Positions 45,186 to 53,735 of a DNA stretch of 64,000 nucleotides are shown piece by piece. Both the position numbers and the translations under genes were made by a program. Positions within the stretch are counted from its first letter, which is position 1; every line of letters starts with the position of its first letter. Under the pieces are notes generated by a model, which made no database searches, was not told the origin of the DNA, and saw only the letters and a list, made by a program, of their open reading frames with translations. Source of the stretch: Rhodoferax ferrireducens (GTDB lineage: Bacteria > Pseudomonadota > Gammaproteobacteria > Burkholderiales > Burkholderiaceae_C); the NCBI RefSeq assembly GCF_003347515.1, contig NZ_QEII01000297.1:62001-126000 (forward strand), written 5' to 3'.

Positions 45186-45755
45186 ATGGATGCGATCAAC
45201 CCTGGCTTTGATGACGACTGGTCGGCCTTTGCCGCCAGCGCCCTCGGCGGGGGCTTGAGCCCGCAAGTGGAGGCGCTGATTCAGCAAGCCGGGCTGCTGC
45301 GCCATCGTCCGCTGGAGGCGCTGCCCTTGCTGCAGCAGGCTCGCGCCGCTGCGCCAAGCCACCCGTCGCCTTTGATCGCGCTCTATCGCTTTTACTTCTA
45401 TGGCCACCAATTGACCCAGGCCCGCGCCGTGGCCGAAGATGCGCTGGCCATTGCGCGCACTGCCTTGGGCTCCAATTTTGGCGATGAGGCGCCCTGCGAC
45501 GACGCGGCACGCCACGACGCTGCCGTGCGCTTTTATCTGTTCACACTGAAAGGCCTGGCTTATCTGAACCTGCGCCTGGGCGACCTGGACGAGGCACGCC
45601 TGATGCTGGGTGAATTGCGCCGGCTTGACCCGCAAGACCGTGTTGGCGGCGCCTTGCTGTCGCACGTCCTCGTTCGCCACGAAAAGGGGGATGACACTGA
45701 AACCGGAACGGCCTACCCGGTACGCGGCTGGAGCGGCACCGGGCCGCGCGCATGA
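45186..45755 (+). CDS. Nif-associated TPR-like protein (paralogue 2)
   Basis: A 189-residue helical repeat protein paralogous to the one at 22442-22921: RFYLFTLKGLAYLNLRLGD and LRRLDPQDRVGG align with that protein's core. The C-terminal 25 residues differ in composition. It overlaps the LRV protein gene as ATGA. Its placement behind nifB and the A-type carrier suggests a helper role in cofactor or cluster assembly; nothing more can be claimed. Confidence 0.78.
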   Translation: MDAINPGFDDDWSAFAASALGGGLSPQVEALIQQAGLLRHRPLEALPLLQQARAAAPSHPSPLIALYRFYFYGHQLTQARAVAEDALAIARTALGSNFGDEAPCDDAARHDAAVRFYLFTLKGLAYLNLRLGDLDEARLMLGELRRLDPQDRVGGALLSHVLVRHEKGDDTETGTAYPVRGWSGTGPRA

Positions 45756-46585
45756 TGAACGCCGCCGTCATCACCCCCACCCCGCGCGTTGGCAATCTGC
45801 GCGCGCCGGCGGGCGACATCCCGTCGCAGCACTGGCAGGGCGGGCCGGTCAACTGCGGCAATTGCTGCTACATCGATCTGCGTGCACTGCCCGGCGAGCA
45901 GGGTTGCGAACCCGGCCATGCCTGTATGCAGGATGTTTATGCGCTACGCATTGACCGCTTTTTCCGCTGGCATCCGGCACGGGGCGATGAACAACTGACC
46001 CATGCCTATTTTGAGGTGCGGGCCATCGCCGCGCGCCACGCCAGCGTGTTTCGCCTGCCCACCTTGATTGACGACCCGGATGAAACGGTGCGCCTGCAGA
46101 TCGCGCTGCGCCTGCCACTGGCGCAACTGATACGGCTGGCCAAGGACCCCCACCGCGAGGTGCGCATCCGTGTCGCGCAGCGCCTCGCACCCATCGCACT
46201 GGCAGCGCTACGGGATGACCCGGATTACGGCGTGCGTGAGCTGGTCGCGCTGCGTCTGCCGCTCGCCATATTGCCGACCATGGCGACGGACGCTGACCGC
46301 GCCGTGCGCATGCGCGTCGCACAGCGCCTGGAGATGCCTGCGCTCTTGCGCATGGCGGACGACAGCGCGCCGGAGGTGCGCCGCATTGTGGCCGAGCGCC
46401 TGCCCGCGCCGCTGCTGTCGCGCCTGGCCAGTGATGCCGACTGGCGCGTGCGCTGGGAAGTGGCGCAACGCGCCGATGCCGCCACGCTGGACACGCTGCG
46501 TAATGACGAAGATGAGGAAGTGCGCCAGACCGTACGAGAACGGCAGGCGCGTGAAATAACCCGGATTGGAGGTGCCCATGGCTGA
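45752..46585 (+). CDS. 4Fe-4S-binding leucine-rich repeat variant (LRV) protein
   Basis: A 277-residue protein with an N-terminal cysteine cluster (NCGNCCYIDL and CEPGHAC) followed by about eight helical repeats of the VRIRVAQRLAP type. This is the architecture of the Azotobacter LRV protein, which lies near nifB there and binds a [4Fe-4S] cluster; its role is unknown. The end overlaps the nifZ start by eight bases. Confidence 0.9.
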   Translation: MMNAAVITPTPRVGNLRAPAGDIPSQHWQGGPVNCGNCCYIDLRALPGEQGCEPGHACMQDVYALRIDRFFRWHPARGDEQLTHAYFEVRAIAARHASVFRLPTLIDDPDETVRLQIALRLPLAQLIRLAKDPHREVRIRVAQRLAPIALAALRDDPDYGVRELVALRLPLAILPTMATDADRAVRMRVAQRLEMPALLRMADDSAPEVRRIVAERLPAPLLSRLASDADWRVRWEVAQRADAATLDTLRNDEDEEVRQTVRERQAREITRIGGAHG

Positions 46586-46940
46586 TATCAACCGCGACGA
46601 TGATGTGATCGAACTGGCCTCCCCGCCCCGCTTCAGCTACGGCGAGCGGGTGGTGGCGCGTTCGGTGGTGCGTAACGACGGCACCTACAACGGCAAAGAC
46701 ATCGGCGAGGTGCTGGTGAACAAGGGTGAGATCGGTTACGTCATCAACATCAATACCTTTCTGCAGCAGTTCTACATCTACGCGGTGGACTTCGTCGATT
46801 CCGGCCACCGCGTCGGCATGCGCGCCAAGGAGCTTTGCACGCTGGACAACCTGCCCGACGACGTGCTGGAGCAGCTGGGGGGTAAATCCGCCGCGCTGCA
46901 AGGACTCGGAAACGCCACGCCACTTGAGGAGAAGCCATGA
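46578..46940 (+). CDS. nifZ: Nitrogen fixation protein NifZ
   Basis: A 120-residue NifZ with the domain core RFSYGERVVARSVVRNDGTY and GEIGYVININTFLQQFYIYAV. NifZ helps form the second P-cluster of the MoFe protein. The ATG at 46578 is preceded by GGAGG. It overlaps the next gene as ATGA, and that gene encodes a second NifZ-domain protein. Confidence 0.93.
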   Translation: MADINRDDDVIELASPPRFSYGERVVARSVVRNDGTYNGKDIGEVLVNKGEIGYVININTFLQQFYIYAVDFVDSGHRVGMRAKELCTLDNLPDDVLEQLGGKSAALQGLGNATPLEEKP

Positions 46941-47224
46941 ATGCAATGACCGGTATCGAACCCCGTGAACCTGCTTATGCCTGGGGCCAGCGCGTCATTG
47001 CGCTGGACGACCTGGTGAACGACGGCAGCTACCCCGAGCGCCCGGTGGACGCGATGCTGGCCGCACGCGGCTCGATCGGCGAAATCGTCAACATCGGCCA
47101 TGCGCAAGACTTGAACGAACCGGTGTACCTGGTGCAGTTCGAGGGCTGCGTGGTCGGCTGCCTGGAAATTGAACTGGTTCCCGCGCCGCATGGCCTGCTG
47201 CCCGAGACTGGGGAGCTGATGTGA
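46937..47224 (+). CDS. Second NifZ-domain protein
   Basis: A 95-residue protein aligned with NifZ: WGQRVIALDDLVNDGSYPE, then GSIGEIVNIGHAQDLNEPVY and VGCLEIELVP. It is shorter than nifZ and may have arisen by tandem duplication, since the genes overlap by four bases. A division of labour in P-cluster maturation is possible but not shown. Confidence 0.85.
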   Translation: MNAMTGIEPREPAYAWGQRVIALDDLVNDGSYPERPVDAMLAARGSIGEIVNIGHAQDLNEPVYLVQFEGCVVGCLEIELVPAPHGLLPETGELM

Positions 47225-47574
47225 ACATGACGGCTGCTGCTGTGACTGCACCAGCCAGCGGCCAGGTGCGGGACCTGATGCAGCACCGCCTGGAGCGGGC
47301 GCTGCGGGAGCGCGTGCGCTACCGCTATGTGCAGCCGCTCGTGTTGCGTGAGGGTGAGAACTTTCGCATCCAAAGCCCGTGCTGCTCGCGCAATGTGGAC
47401 CCCAGTGGCGGCCTGATCGATATCGCGTTGCTGATCCCACATACAGGAGGCAACTGGTGCCTGTGTGCGCGTGACCATGTCAACAACACGTGGGTCTCGC
47501 GCTTTCAGGATGAGCCGCTGGACGTCTTGCTGGACCTGCTGTGTGTCGACGACGAACGCCAGTTCTGGCCCTGA
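47221..47574 (+). CDS. Nif-operon protein of unknown function
   Basis: A 117-residue protein I cannot assign. It has an Arg-rich N-terminal helix (LMQHRLERALRERVRYRYVQ), then FRIQSPCCSRNVD with paired cysteines and a GGNWCLCARDH segment with two more, which might bind metal. A GTG at 47221 overlaps the preceding stop and has GGGGAG upstream; an ATG at 47227 is the alternative start. It sits between the NifZ-domain genes and nifS. Confidence 0.68.
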   Translation: MNMTAAAVTAPASGQVRDLMQHRLERALRERVRYRYVQPLVLREGENFRIQSPCCSRNVDPSGGLIDIALLIPHTGGNWCLCARDHVNNTWVSRFQDEPLDVLLDLLCVDDERQFWP

Positions 47575-47594
47575 ACTGCATCGCGGCCATCACC

Positions 47595-48743
47595 ATGATT
47601 TACCTCGACCACAACGCCACCACGCCGCCCGCACCTGCGGTCATCGCGGCCATGCTGCCGGTGCTGTCCAACCTGTGGGCCAACAGCTCGTCGCAGCACG
47701 GGCCGGGGCAGGAGGCCAAGCGCGCGTTAGGCACTGCGCGCGCCACCGTGGCACGCGTATTGGGCTGCAAACCGGTCGAAGTCATCTTTACCAGCGGCGC
47801 CACCGAATCCAACCACATGGCGGTGCGCGGGCTGCTCGCCATGGCCGCTCCCGGCCGTCGTCGCGTCGTGTTCAGCAGTGTTGAGCATGCGGGCCACTTG
47901 CGCCTGGCGCGTGCGCTTGCCGACAGCGGTGTTCAAGTGGACTTCATGCCCGTGCTGGCGAACGGCACGCTCGATCTGCCGGCGGCAAAAGCGCTGATTG
48001 GCCCGGACGTGGCCCTGGTCTCGCTCATGGCGGCCAATAACGAGACCGGCGTGCTGATGCCGGTGAATGAGGTCGCGGCACTCACGCAGGCCGCCGGGGC
48101 GCTGTTGCATGTGGACGCCACCCAGTTCATCGGCAAGCTGCCGTTTAATTTTTCCAGCTTGGGTGCGGACGCGGTGTCGCTGTCGGCCCACAAGCTGCAG
48201 GGCCCCAAGGGCGTGGGCGCGCTGTTGTTGCGCCAAGGCATCCCTTTTGCACCGCAAACGCTGGGCAGCCAGGAACGCGGTCGGCGCGGCGGTACCGAGA
48301 ACCTGGCCGGGATCGTCGGATTGGCGGCGGCGCTGGAGCTGTTGGGTGATATCGGCCTGGAGGCCGCGCGTTTAACCATGCTGCGCGACACGCTTGAAAG
48401 CGGACTAGCCCGCGCACTGCCAGACACCCACATCTGGTGCCAAAACGTGGCCCGCCTGCCCGGCACCAGTTATCTGCGCTTTGGCCAACTGTCGGTTGAT
48501 GTGGTGTTGCAGCGCCTGGAGCGCCTGGGCGTGGCGGCATCCAGCGGCGCGGCCTGCTCCTCCGGCGGCAGTGAACCCTCGCATGTGCTGACGGCCATGG
48601 GTGTGCCGGCCGAAGAAGCGCTGGCCGCCGTACGCCTGTCGCTGGGCCGCACCAGCACCCTTGAAGACGTGAGCTACCTGTTGAATGCGCTGCCGCCCTT
48701 GTTGGCGCCGCTGCTGCATGAAGAAATATTGACTGCTCCTTAA
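47595..48743 (+). CDS. nifS: Cysteine desulfurase NifS
   Basis: A 382-residue PLP enzyme. The N-terminus MIYLDHNATTPPAPAV, the lysine loop SLSAHKLQGPKGVG and the cysteine loop SSGAACSSGGSEPSHVL identify a class I desulfurase. It is clearly distinct from iscS in this window (for example HVDATQFIGK where IscS has [10 protein letters not shown]). It should feed sulfur to nitrogenase cluster assembly. Confidence 0.92.
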   Translation: MIYLDHNATTPPAPAVIAAMLPVLSNLWANSSSQHGPGQEAKRALGTARATVARVLGCKPVEVIFTSGATESNHMAVRGLLAMAAPGRRRVVFSSVEHAGHLRLARALADSGVQVDFMPVLANGTLDLPAAKALIGPDVALVSLMAANNETGVLMPVNEVAALTQAAGALLHVDATQFIGKLPFNFSSLGADAVSLSAHKLQGPKGVGALLLRQGIPFAPQTLGSQERGRRGGTENLAGIVGLAAALELLGDIGLEAARLTMLRDTLESGLARALPDTHIWCQNVARLPGTSYLRFGQLSVDVVLQRLERLGVAASSGAACSSGGSEPSHVLTAMGVPAEEALAAVRLSLGRTSTLEDVSYLLNALPPLLAPLLHEEILTAP

Positions 48744-48782
48744 AGCGAACCTTGAACCCATGTTTACACCCCACAGGAGCCG

Positions 48783-49013
48783 ATGATGAAACTGATGATC
48801 CGCAAAGACAGCAAGGGCACCTTGACTGGTTATGTGCCCAAAAAAGATCTGGAGGAACCCATTGTTTCCATGGTCAACCCCGGCATGTGGGGCGGTCTTG
48901 TGACACTGGGCAACGGCTGGCAGTTCGATCTGCCGGCCATGCCCGCCGACACGCCACTGCCCATCACGGTAGAAGCGCGTCGCATGCCGCTGACTGAGGA
49001 CGCTGGAGATTAA
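48783..49013 (+). CDS. nifT: Nitrogen fixation protein NifT/FixU
   Basis: A 76-residue NifT with the family sequence MKLMIRKDSKGTLTGYVPKK and the WGGLVTLGNGWQ core. Its biochemical role is unsettled. It follows nifS by 39 bases with AGGAG upstream. Two ATGs one codon apart are possible starts. Confidence 0.92.
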   Translation: MMKLMIRKDSKGTLTGYVPKKDLEEPIVSMVNPGMWGGLVTLGNGWQFDLPAMPADTPLPITVEARRMPLTEDAGD

Positions 49014-49015
49014 TC

Positions 49016-49276
49016 ATGGCACTCACCCCTGACTATCTGCGCAGCGCTTGTGAAGTGATCGGTGCCGCGTCCACCTTGTGCGACGCGGCGTCGATTCTGC
49101 GGGCGCGCGACCCGGCCCTGCGCGTTGTGCTGGTGGACGCGATGGACATGCGCGATGAAACCCCGGCCCAGTGGCTGGGCTCGCGCCGGGTCTACCTGGC
49201 CACCTCCAACGGCCATTGCTGGTCCATCACCGAACAACCTGAAGAAGCGACGGCGCTGATTCTCACGCAGGACTGA
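49016..49276 (+). CDS. Small nif-operon protein of unknown function
   Basis: An 86-residue protein beginning MALTPDYLRSACEVIGAAST. No motif is recognised; two cysteines near residues 12 and 22 and a compact alpha/beta pattern are all that can be said. It lies two bases after nifT and two before the DegT-like gene, so it is translated with them. Confidence 0.65.
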   Translation: MALTPDYLRSACEVIGAASTLCDAASILRARDPALRVVLVDAMDMRDETPAQWLGSRRVYLATSNGHCWSITEQPEEATALILTQD

Positions 49277-49278
49277 CC

Positions 49279-50445
49279 ATGGAAATCGATGCCATCTCCC
49301 TGTTTGAACCCGAGTGCGGTGGCCGCGAGATTGAGCTCGTCTGTGCCGTGCTGCAGTCGACGCGCTGGGGCGACGGCCCCATGCTTGAATCGTTTGAACA
49401 AGCCTTTGCCGGCTGGGTCGGACGCAAGCACGCGGTGGCCGTCGGCAGTGGCACGCTCGGTGTCTGGATTGCACTGCGCGCCATGGGCATTGGCCCCGGC
49501 GACGAGGTCATCTGCACCTCACACGCCTGGCACCAGGTGGCACAAGCCATCACCTTGACCGGCGCCACGCCGGTGTTCGCCGACATCAACTACTGGACCG
49601 GCAGCCTGAGCCCCGAAAAAGCCGCACTCAAGATCAGCCCCCGTACCCGCGCCATCCTGGCCGGCAACACCAACGGCCACCCGGCCGACTGGGAGCCGTT
49701 GCGCGCCTTGGCCGATGCGCATGAATTGGCGCTCATTGAAGACAGCAGCGAGGCCCTGGGCTCGCGCTACAAGGGCCAAACCGTGGGCACTTTCGGCGAC
49801 GTTTCGGTGTTCGATTTCTCGGCGCCCTCGGCCCTGTGCACCGGCGAAGGCGGCATGCTGGTCACCGATGACGATGAACTGGTGCATGAGCTGCGTTACC
49901 TGCGCCAGCGTCGCATTGCTGACCGCAACTCGGTCTCGGTCGGCTCCCGGGTGCCCCTGCAGGCCGGCATGAGCGAGCTCACCGCCGCACTGGGCCTGGC
50001 CCAGCTGGCCGGTCTGGATGAACGTCTGGCCCAGCGTCTGGAGGTGGTGGCCTGGTACCAGGAGCACATGCAGAGTTTTGAAGGCGTCAAGCCGCCCTAC
50101 ATCAGCGAGGACGTGGACGAAGTGCACTGGATGCTTTATGTGGTGCACCTGGGCAAACGTTTTTCGGGCAGTTCCCGGGCCCAGATGATCGACGACCTGC
50201 ACTCGTCTGGCATCGAAACCGTCGCCTACAGCCATCCGCTGCACCAGCAGTTTTTCTACATGAACACAGGCGATGGCATCGGCCGCCAACGCGGCCAACT
50301 GCTGCGCGACACCGACCGCATCGCTGACCGCGCGTTGGCGCTGCCGCTGCACACCCAGCTTGATGAAATCCAGGTCAAGTACATCGTCACAACGCTCAAG
50401 GACACCGCGACCAACGTGGGTGCCGGGGCGGCTATTTACCTTTAA
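49279..50445 (+). CDS. DegT/DnrJ/EryC1-like protein lacking the catalytic lysine
   Basis: A 388-residue fold-type I PLP-family protein. The framework matches sugar aminotransferases (VAVGSGTLGVWIALRAMGIG, LALIEDSSEALGSRYKGQ, CTGEGGMLVTDD), but the Schiff-base segment reads FDFSAPSALCTGEGG, so the lysine expected at position 184 is a serine. It cannot be a standard aminotransferase. ColD, where His replaces this Lys, shows the fold can do other PLP chemistry. Its position in a nif operon hints at a role near nitrogenase that I cannot name. Confidence 0.82.
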   Translation: MEIDAISLFEPECGGREIELVCAVLQSTRWGDGPMLESFEQAFAGWVGRKHAVAVGSGTLGVWIALRAMGIGPGDEVICTSHAWHQVAQAITLTGATPVFADINYWTGSLSPEKAALKISPRTRAILAGNTNGHPADWEPLRALADAHELALIEDSSEALGSRYKGQTVGTFGDVSVFDFSAPSALCTGEGGMLVTDDDELVHELRYLRQRRIADRNSVSVGSRVPLQAGMSELTAALGLAQLAGLDERLAQRLEVVAWYQEHMQSFEGVKPPYISEDVDEVHWMLYVVHLGKRFSGSSRAQMIDDLHSSGIETVAYSHPLHQQFFYMNTGDGIGRQRGQLLRDTDRIADRALALPLHTQLDEIQVKYIVTTLKDTATNVGAGAAIYL

Positions 50446-50455
50446 GGACCAGACC

Positions 50456-51313
50456 ATGACTGCTTCGAACCACGACTTGATCAACGAGATCGCCCGCAGC
50501 CTCGACACGGGTGCCATCATTCCCTATCTCGGCCCCGATATGCTGTCGCTGTGCAACGACCTCCAGGTACCCGCCACGCCCCAGGCGCTGGCCGAGAGCA
50601 TGACCGGCAAGGTCAGCGTACCGCACAAGATCCGCAAGCGCCTGACCCAGGCCGCGCAGTTCATCGAGAACTTCAAACACCGCAAGTCGGTGGTGCATCT
50701 CATGAACGAAGCTTTTGCCAGCACGCCCGCGCCCTCGCCTCTGCATCTGGCCCTGGCCGGCAGCGGCGCCGGACTGTGGGTCGACACCTGGTATGACGAC
50801 ACCTTTGCCGCCGCGCTGGCGCAGCTGCCGGCCAAGGGCAGTTGGGCGCAGGTGCAGGGCCTGTCGCAGTCCGAGCACTTCGGCCAGTGGACCGGCGTCT
50901 ACGACGAAGATGGCGCTTTGCTGGCAGAGCTGCCAAACGATGTCGCACGCCTTCTCTACAAGCCCATCGGCAGCCACGGCCCGGTCGGCAACTACCTGGT
51001 GTCGGACAGCGATTACGTCGAGGTACTGACCGAGATTGACATCCAGACGCCGATTCCGGCAGCGGTGCAGGCCTGGCGCAGTGGCCGCAACTTCCTGTTC
51101 CTGGGCTGTCGTTTTGACGACCAGCTGACGCGCTGCTTTGCGCGCCAGATCATGAAGCGTTCCTCCGACCGCCATTGGGCCGTGCTGCCTGACGAACCCA
51201 CACGCATGGAGGCACGCTTTTTGCAAGAGCAGAACATCACCCGCATCGACATGCCGCTGGCGCAGTTTGCCGATGCCTTGATGGACGCCATGCAACCGGC
51301 CCTCGCCGCCTGA
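50456..51313 (+). CDS. SIR2-like domain protein
   Basis: A 285-residue protein with a divergent SIR2 fold. The N-terminal loop is AIIPYLGPDML where sirtuins have GAGxS; DTWYDDTF resembles the TxNYD strand; GSHGPVGNYLVSDSDY resembles the catalytic KxHG segment; and NFLFLGCRFDD the late GxSxxD strand. It may bind NAD or a nucleotide. SIR2-like proteins are found in some nif clusters. It follows the DegT-like gene by ten bases. Confidence 0.72.
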   Translation: MTASNHDLINEIARSLDTGAIIPYLGPDMLSLCNDLQVPATPQALAESMTGKVSVPHKIRKRLTQAAQFIENFKHRKSVVHLMNEAFASTPAPSPLHLALAGSGAGLWVDTWYDDTFAAALAQLPAKGSWAQVQGLSQSEHFGQWTGVYDEDGALLAELPNDVARLLYKPIGSHGPVGNYLVSDSDYVEVLTEIDIQTPIPAAVQAWRSGRNFLFLGCRFDDQLTRCFARQIMKRSSDRHWAVLPDEPTRMEARFLQEQNITRIDMPLAQFADALMDAMQPALAA

Positions 51314-51361
51314 CACTTTTCCCTTGTTTCCCTTCCTTTCCCAACTCACTCAAAAATCATC

Positions 51362-51691
51362 ATGACAACACTCTCTACCCCTGACGCGACACAAACCACC
51401 ATGGTTACCATGACCGTCATGCCTTCCGGCAAGTCCTATGAAGTTGCCACCGGCACCACCTTGCTGAAGGCCCTGCAAGCCGCCGGCGAGCCGATCAAGA
51501 GCAAATGCGGTGGCGAAGCCAAGTGCGAAACCTGCCACGTCTTCGTGTCTTCGGGCCGCAAGACCCTGTCCAAGATCAAGCCCGCAGAAAACGAAAAACT
51601 CGACGGCATGGTCGGCATCAGCTCCAACTCCCGGCTGGCTTGCCAGGCAGTGATCGGTACCGAGCCGATCACCGTGGAATTGATTGCCTGA
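51362..51691 (+). CDS. Plant-type [2Fe-2S] ferredoxin
   Basis: A 109-residue ferredoxin with the ligands in SKCGGEAKCETCHVFV (C-x5-C-x2-C) and a fourth in SRLACQAV. The spacing is that of adrenodoxin/ISC-type and nif-type [2Fe-2S] ferredoxins. It lies directly before an FAD oxidoreductase gene, which may be its redox partner. Confidence 0.92.
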   Translation: MTTLSTPDATQTTMVTMTVMPSGKSYEVATGTTLLKALQAAGEPIKSKCGGEAKCETCHVFVSSGRKTLSKIKPAENEKLDGMVGISSNSRLACQAVIGTEPITVELIA

Positions 51692-51699
51692 CGCCGACC

Positions 51700-53361
51700 A
51701 TGGCCGAGCCGATACCCTTCCCCGTGAGCCGGGTGTTTGATGTCGCCATCGTCGGCGCCGGCCTGTGCGGCTTGGCGCTGGCGCGCCAACTGATCGCGCG
51801 CGGCCTGGATGTGCAAGTGATCGAGGCACGCGAACGTTTAGGCGGGCGCGTGTACACCGAGCACTGCCAAGCCACCGGTCAGGCGCTGGACCTCGGCCCC
51901 ACCTGGTTCTGGCTTGACACCGAGCCGCGCATCACCGCGCTGCTGACCGAACTGGGCCTGGCCAGCCAGCCCCAGCATGACCCGGGCGATGCGCTTTGGC
52001 TCACCGACCCCAACCGCGAACCCGAACGCCGCGTCGAGCCCGGCGGCGTGCATGTCGGCGCCCACCGCATCGAAGGCGGTTCGGCCCGTCTGGTCGAAGC
52101 CCTGGCGGCCGCACTGCCGGACGGCTGCGTGCGTATCGGTGTGGCGCTGCAAGCGCTACGCGACCGGGGCGCATTCATCGAGTTGCTGCCAACCATCGGA
52201 CACCCCTTGCGGGCACGCCAGGTGGTGCTGGCACTTCCACCGCGCCTGGTGCACGAGCGACTTCAATTTGATCCACCGCTGCCCGCCGCCGTGTCGGAGG
52301 CGCTGGCCGCCACACCGACCTGGATGGCGGCGCAAGCCAAGTCGCTGACGACGTTTGCGCAGCCGTTTTGGCGCACGGCAGGTCACTCCGGCAACGCCTT
52401 TGTGCGCCATGCCCAGGCCGTGCTGGGCGAGGTGTTTGATGCCAGTGAAGGTAAAGCCGGCAAAGATCACGCAGGCACCGGCCACGCCGGCGCCCTGGGC
52501 GGCTTTGTCGCCTTGAACGCGGCGCAGCGCGACAACTTCAAACGCGGCCTGCCGCTGCTGATCGACAGCCAGCTGGCGCAACTTTTTGGCCCCGAGGCGC
52601 AGGGCGGCCACCCCTTCCTGCAAGACTGGGCCGAAGAACCCTGGACCTGCAGCGCCACCGACCGCGCCAACCCGCCCGAGCCCCCGCAGGCCGACCCCGT
52701 GTTGCGCCAGCCGCTGTGGGCCGGCCGTGTGTTTCTGGGCGGCAGCGAAACAGCGGCGCATGGTGCCGGCCACATGGAAGGCGCACTCGAAGCGGCCGAC
52801 CGCATCGCCCATGCCTTGGCCCGACCCCAGGTGAGCGCCAGCAGCGCACCGATGAGAAGAACCCTGCATCTGACGCGGCCTGCTGACAGCACACGGGCCG
52901 AGGCCATTGGGACGTTTGCGGCCAGCGTGCTGGCGCTACGGGGACGGGCGCCGGAACGCTATCGCCTGCACCTCACCCGGCTGTTGTCGAGCCAGCAGTC
53001 CGAGCTGCTCACGCAGCGCGCCTTGCTGGCTGCGGCCGACCAGGTCTATAGCGAAACGCTGGCACGCCTGGACCAGCTGCTACCGGCGCTGGATGCGGCC
53101 AGCGCCGAGGTGGCCAGCGGCCGCCATGCACTGACCACCACGCTGCTGGCGCCTTTTGAGGGCTGGAACAAGGGCTTGCTGGACGCTGCACTGAGTTTTA
53201 ACGGCACCTCCTGTGCGCTGTCCAACTTCCCGCAGGAACACCAGCCTGACGCCGAGACGCTGCGCGCCATCACGCTCGACCTGGCGGCGGCCTGGCGCGA
53301 GTTCGCACTTGAACTCAACACCCGGCTGCTGGTGGCCGCCAGCAGTGCGGCCATTATTTAA
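51700..53361 (+). CDS. FAD-dependent amine-oxidase-like oxidoreductase with extra C-terminal domain
   Basis: A 553-residue flavoprotein. The N-terminal Rossmann motif VAIVGAGLCGLALARQLIARG and ERLGGRVYT are typical of the monoamine oxidase/phytoene desaturase group; the FAD-closing segment is VFLGGSETAAHGAGHMEGAL. From about residue 390 a helical region of some 160 residues follows that I do not recognise. It starts eight bases after the ferredoxin gene. The substrate is unknown. Confidence 0.82.
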   Translation: MAEPIPFPVSRVFDVAIVGAGLCGLALARQLIARGLDVQVIEARERLGGRVYTEHCQATGQALDLGPTWFWLDTEPRITALLTELGLASQPQHDPGDALWLTDPNREPERRVEPGGVHVGAHRIEGGSARLVEALAAALPDGCVRIGVALQALRDRGAFIELLPTIGHPLRARQVVLALPPRLVHERLQFDPPLPAAVSEALAATPTWMAAQAKSLTTFAQPFWRTAGHSGNAFVRHAQAVLGEVFDASEGKAGKDHAGTGHAGALGGFVALNAAQRDNFKRGLPLLIDSQLAQLFGPEAQGGHPFLQDWAEEPWTCSATDRANPPEPPQADPVLRQPLWAGRVFLGGSETAAHGAGHMEGALEAADRIAHALARPQVSASSAPMRRTLHLTRPADSTRAEAIGTFAASVLALRGRAPERYRLHLTRLLSSQQSELLTQRALLAAADQVYSETLARLDQLLPALDAASAEVASGRHALTTTLLAPFEGWNKGLLDAALSFNGTSCALSNFPQEHQPDAETLRAITLDLAAAWREFALELNTRLLVAASSAAII

Positions 53362-53367
53362 AGACCC

Positions 53368-53733
53368 ATGACGCACATCATCAACACGGCCCTGCTGGGC
53401 CTCATCGAACAGGCCGGCACGGCAGTCGCCACGCTGGTCGAAGGGCTGGAACGGGACGAACTGCTGCGCTCGCGCCTCACCCGCGTCGAGGTGCTGCGCC
53501 AATTGAAAACCTTGGCCGACAGCGTTGGCCAGCTTGAACCCGCGGCGCGCTCCGAGATGCCGGAGCTGGACTGGACCGGCTGGGACGCCATGCGCCCACG
53601 CTTTTCCGGGCCGGCGGGTCAATCGCTGGACGAGGCGCTGTGGTTCGCCTGCGCATCGCTGGTGCCCGCCACCCTGCTGTGGCTGCGCGTTTACCAACAG
53701 AGCCAGCCGACCCAGTTTCGAATGGCACCGTGA
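53368..53733 (+). CDS. Protein of unknown function at the end of the nifB operon
   Basis: A 121-residue largely helical protein (LIEQAGTAVATLVEGLERDE onward, and LWFACASLVPATLLWLRVYQ near the end). It starts six bases after the FAD oxidoreductase. It may be a partner of that enzyme's helical C-terminal domain. No known family is recognised. Confidence 0.65.
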   Translation: MTHIINTALLGLIEQAGTAVATLVEGLERDELLRSRLTRVEVLRQLKTLADSVGQLEPAARSEMPELDWTGWDAMRPRFSGPAGQSLDEALWFACASLVPATLLWLRVYQQSQPTQFRMAP

Positions 53734-53735
53734 GC

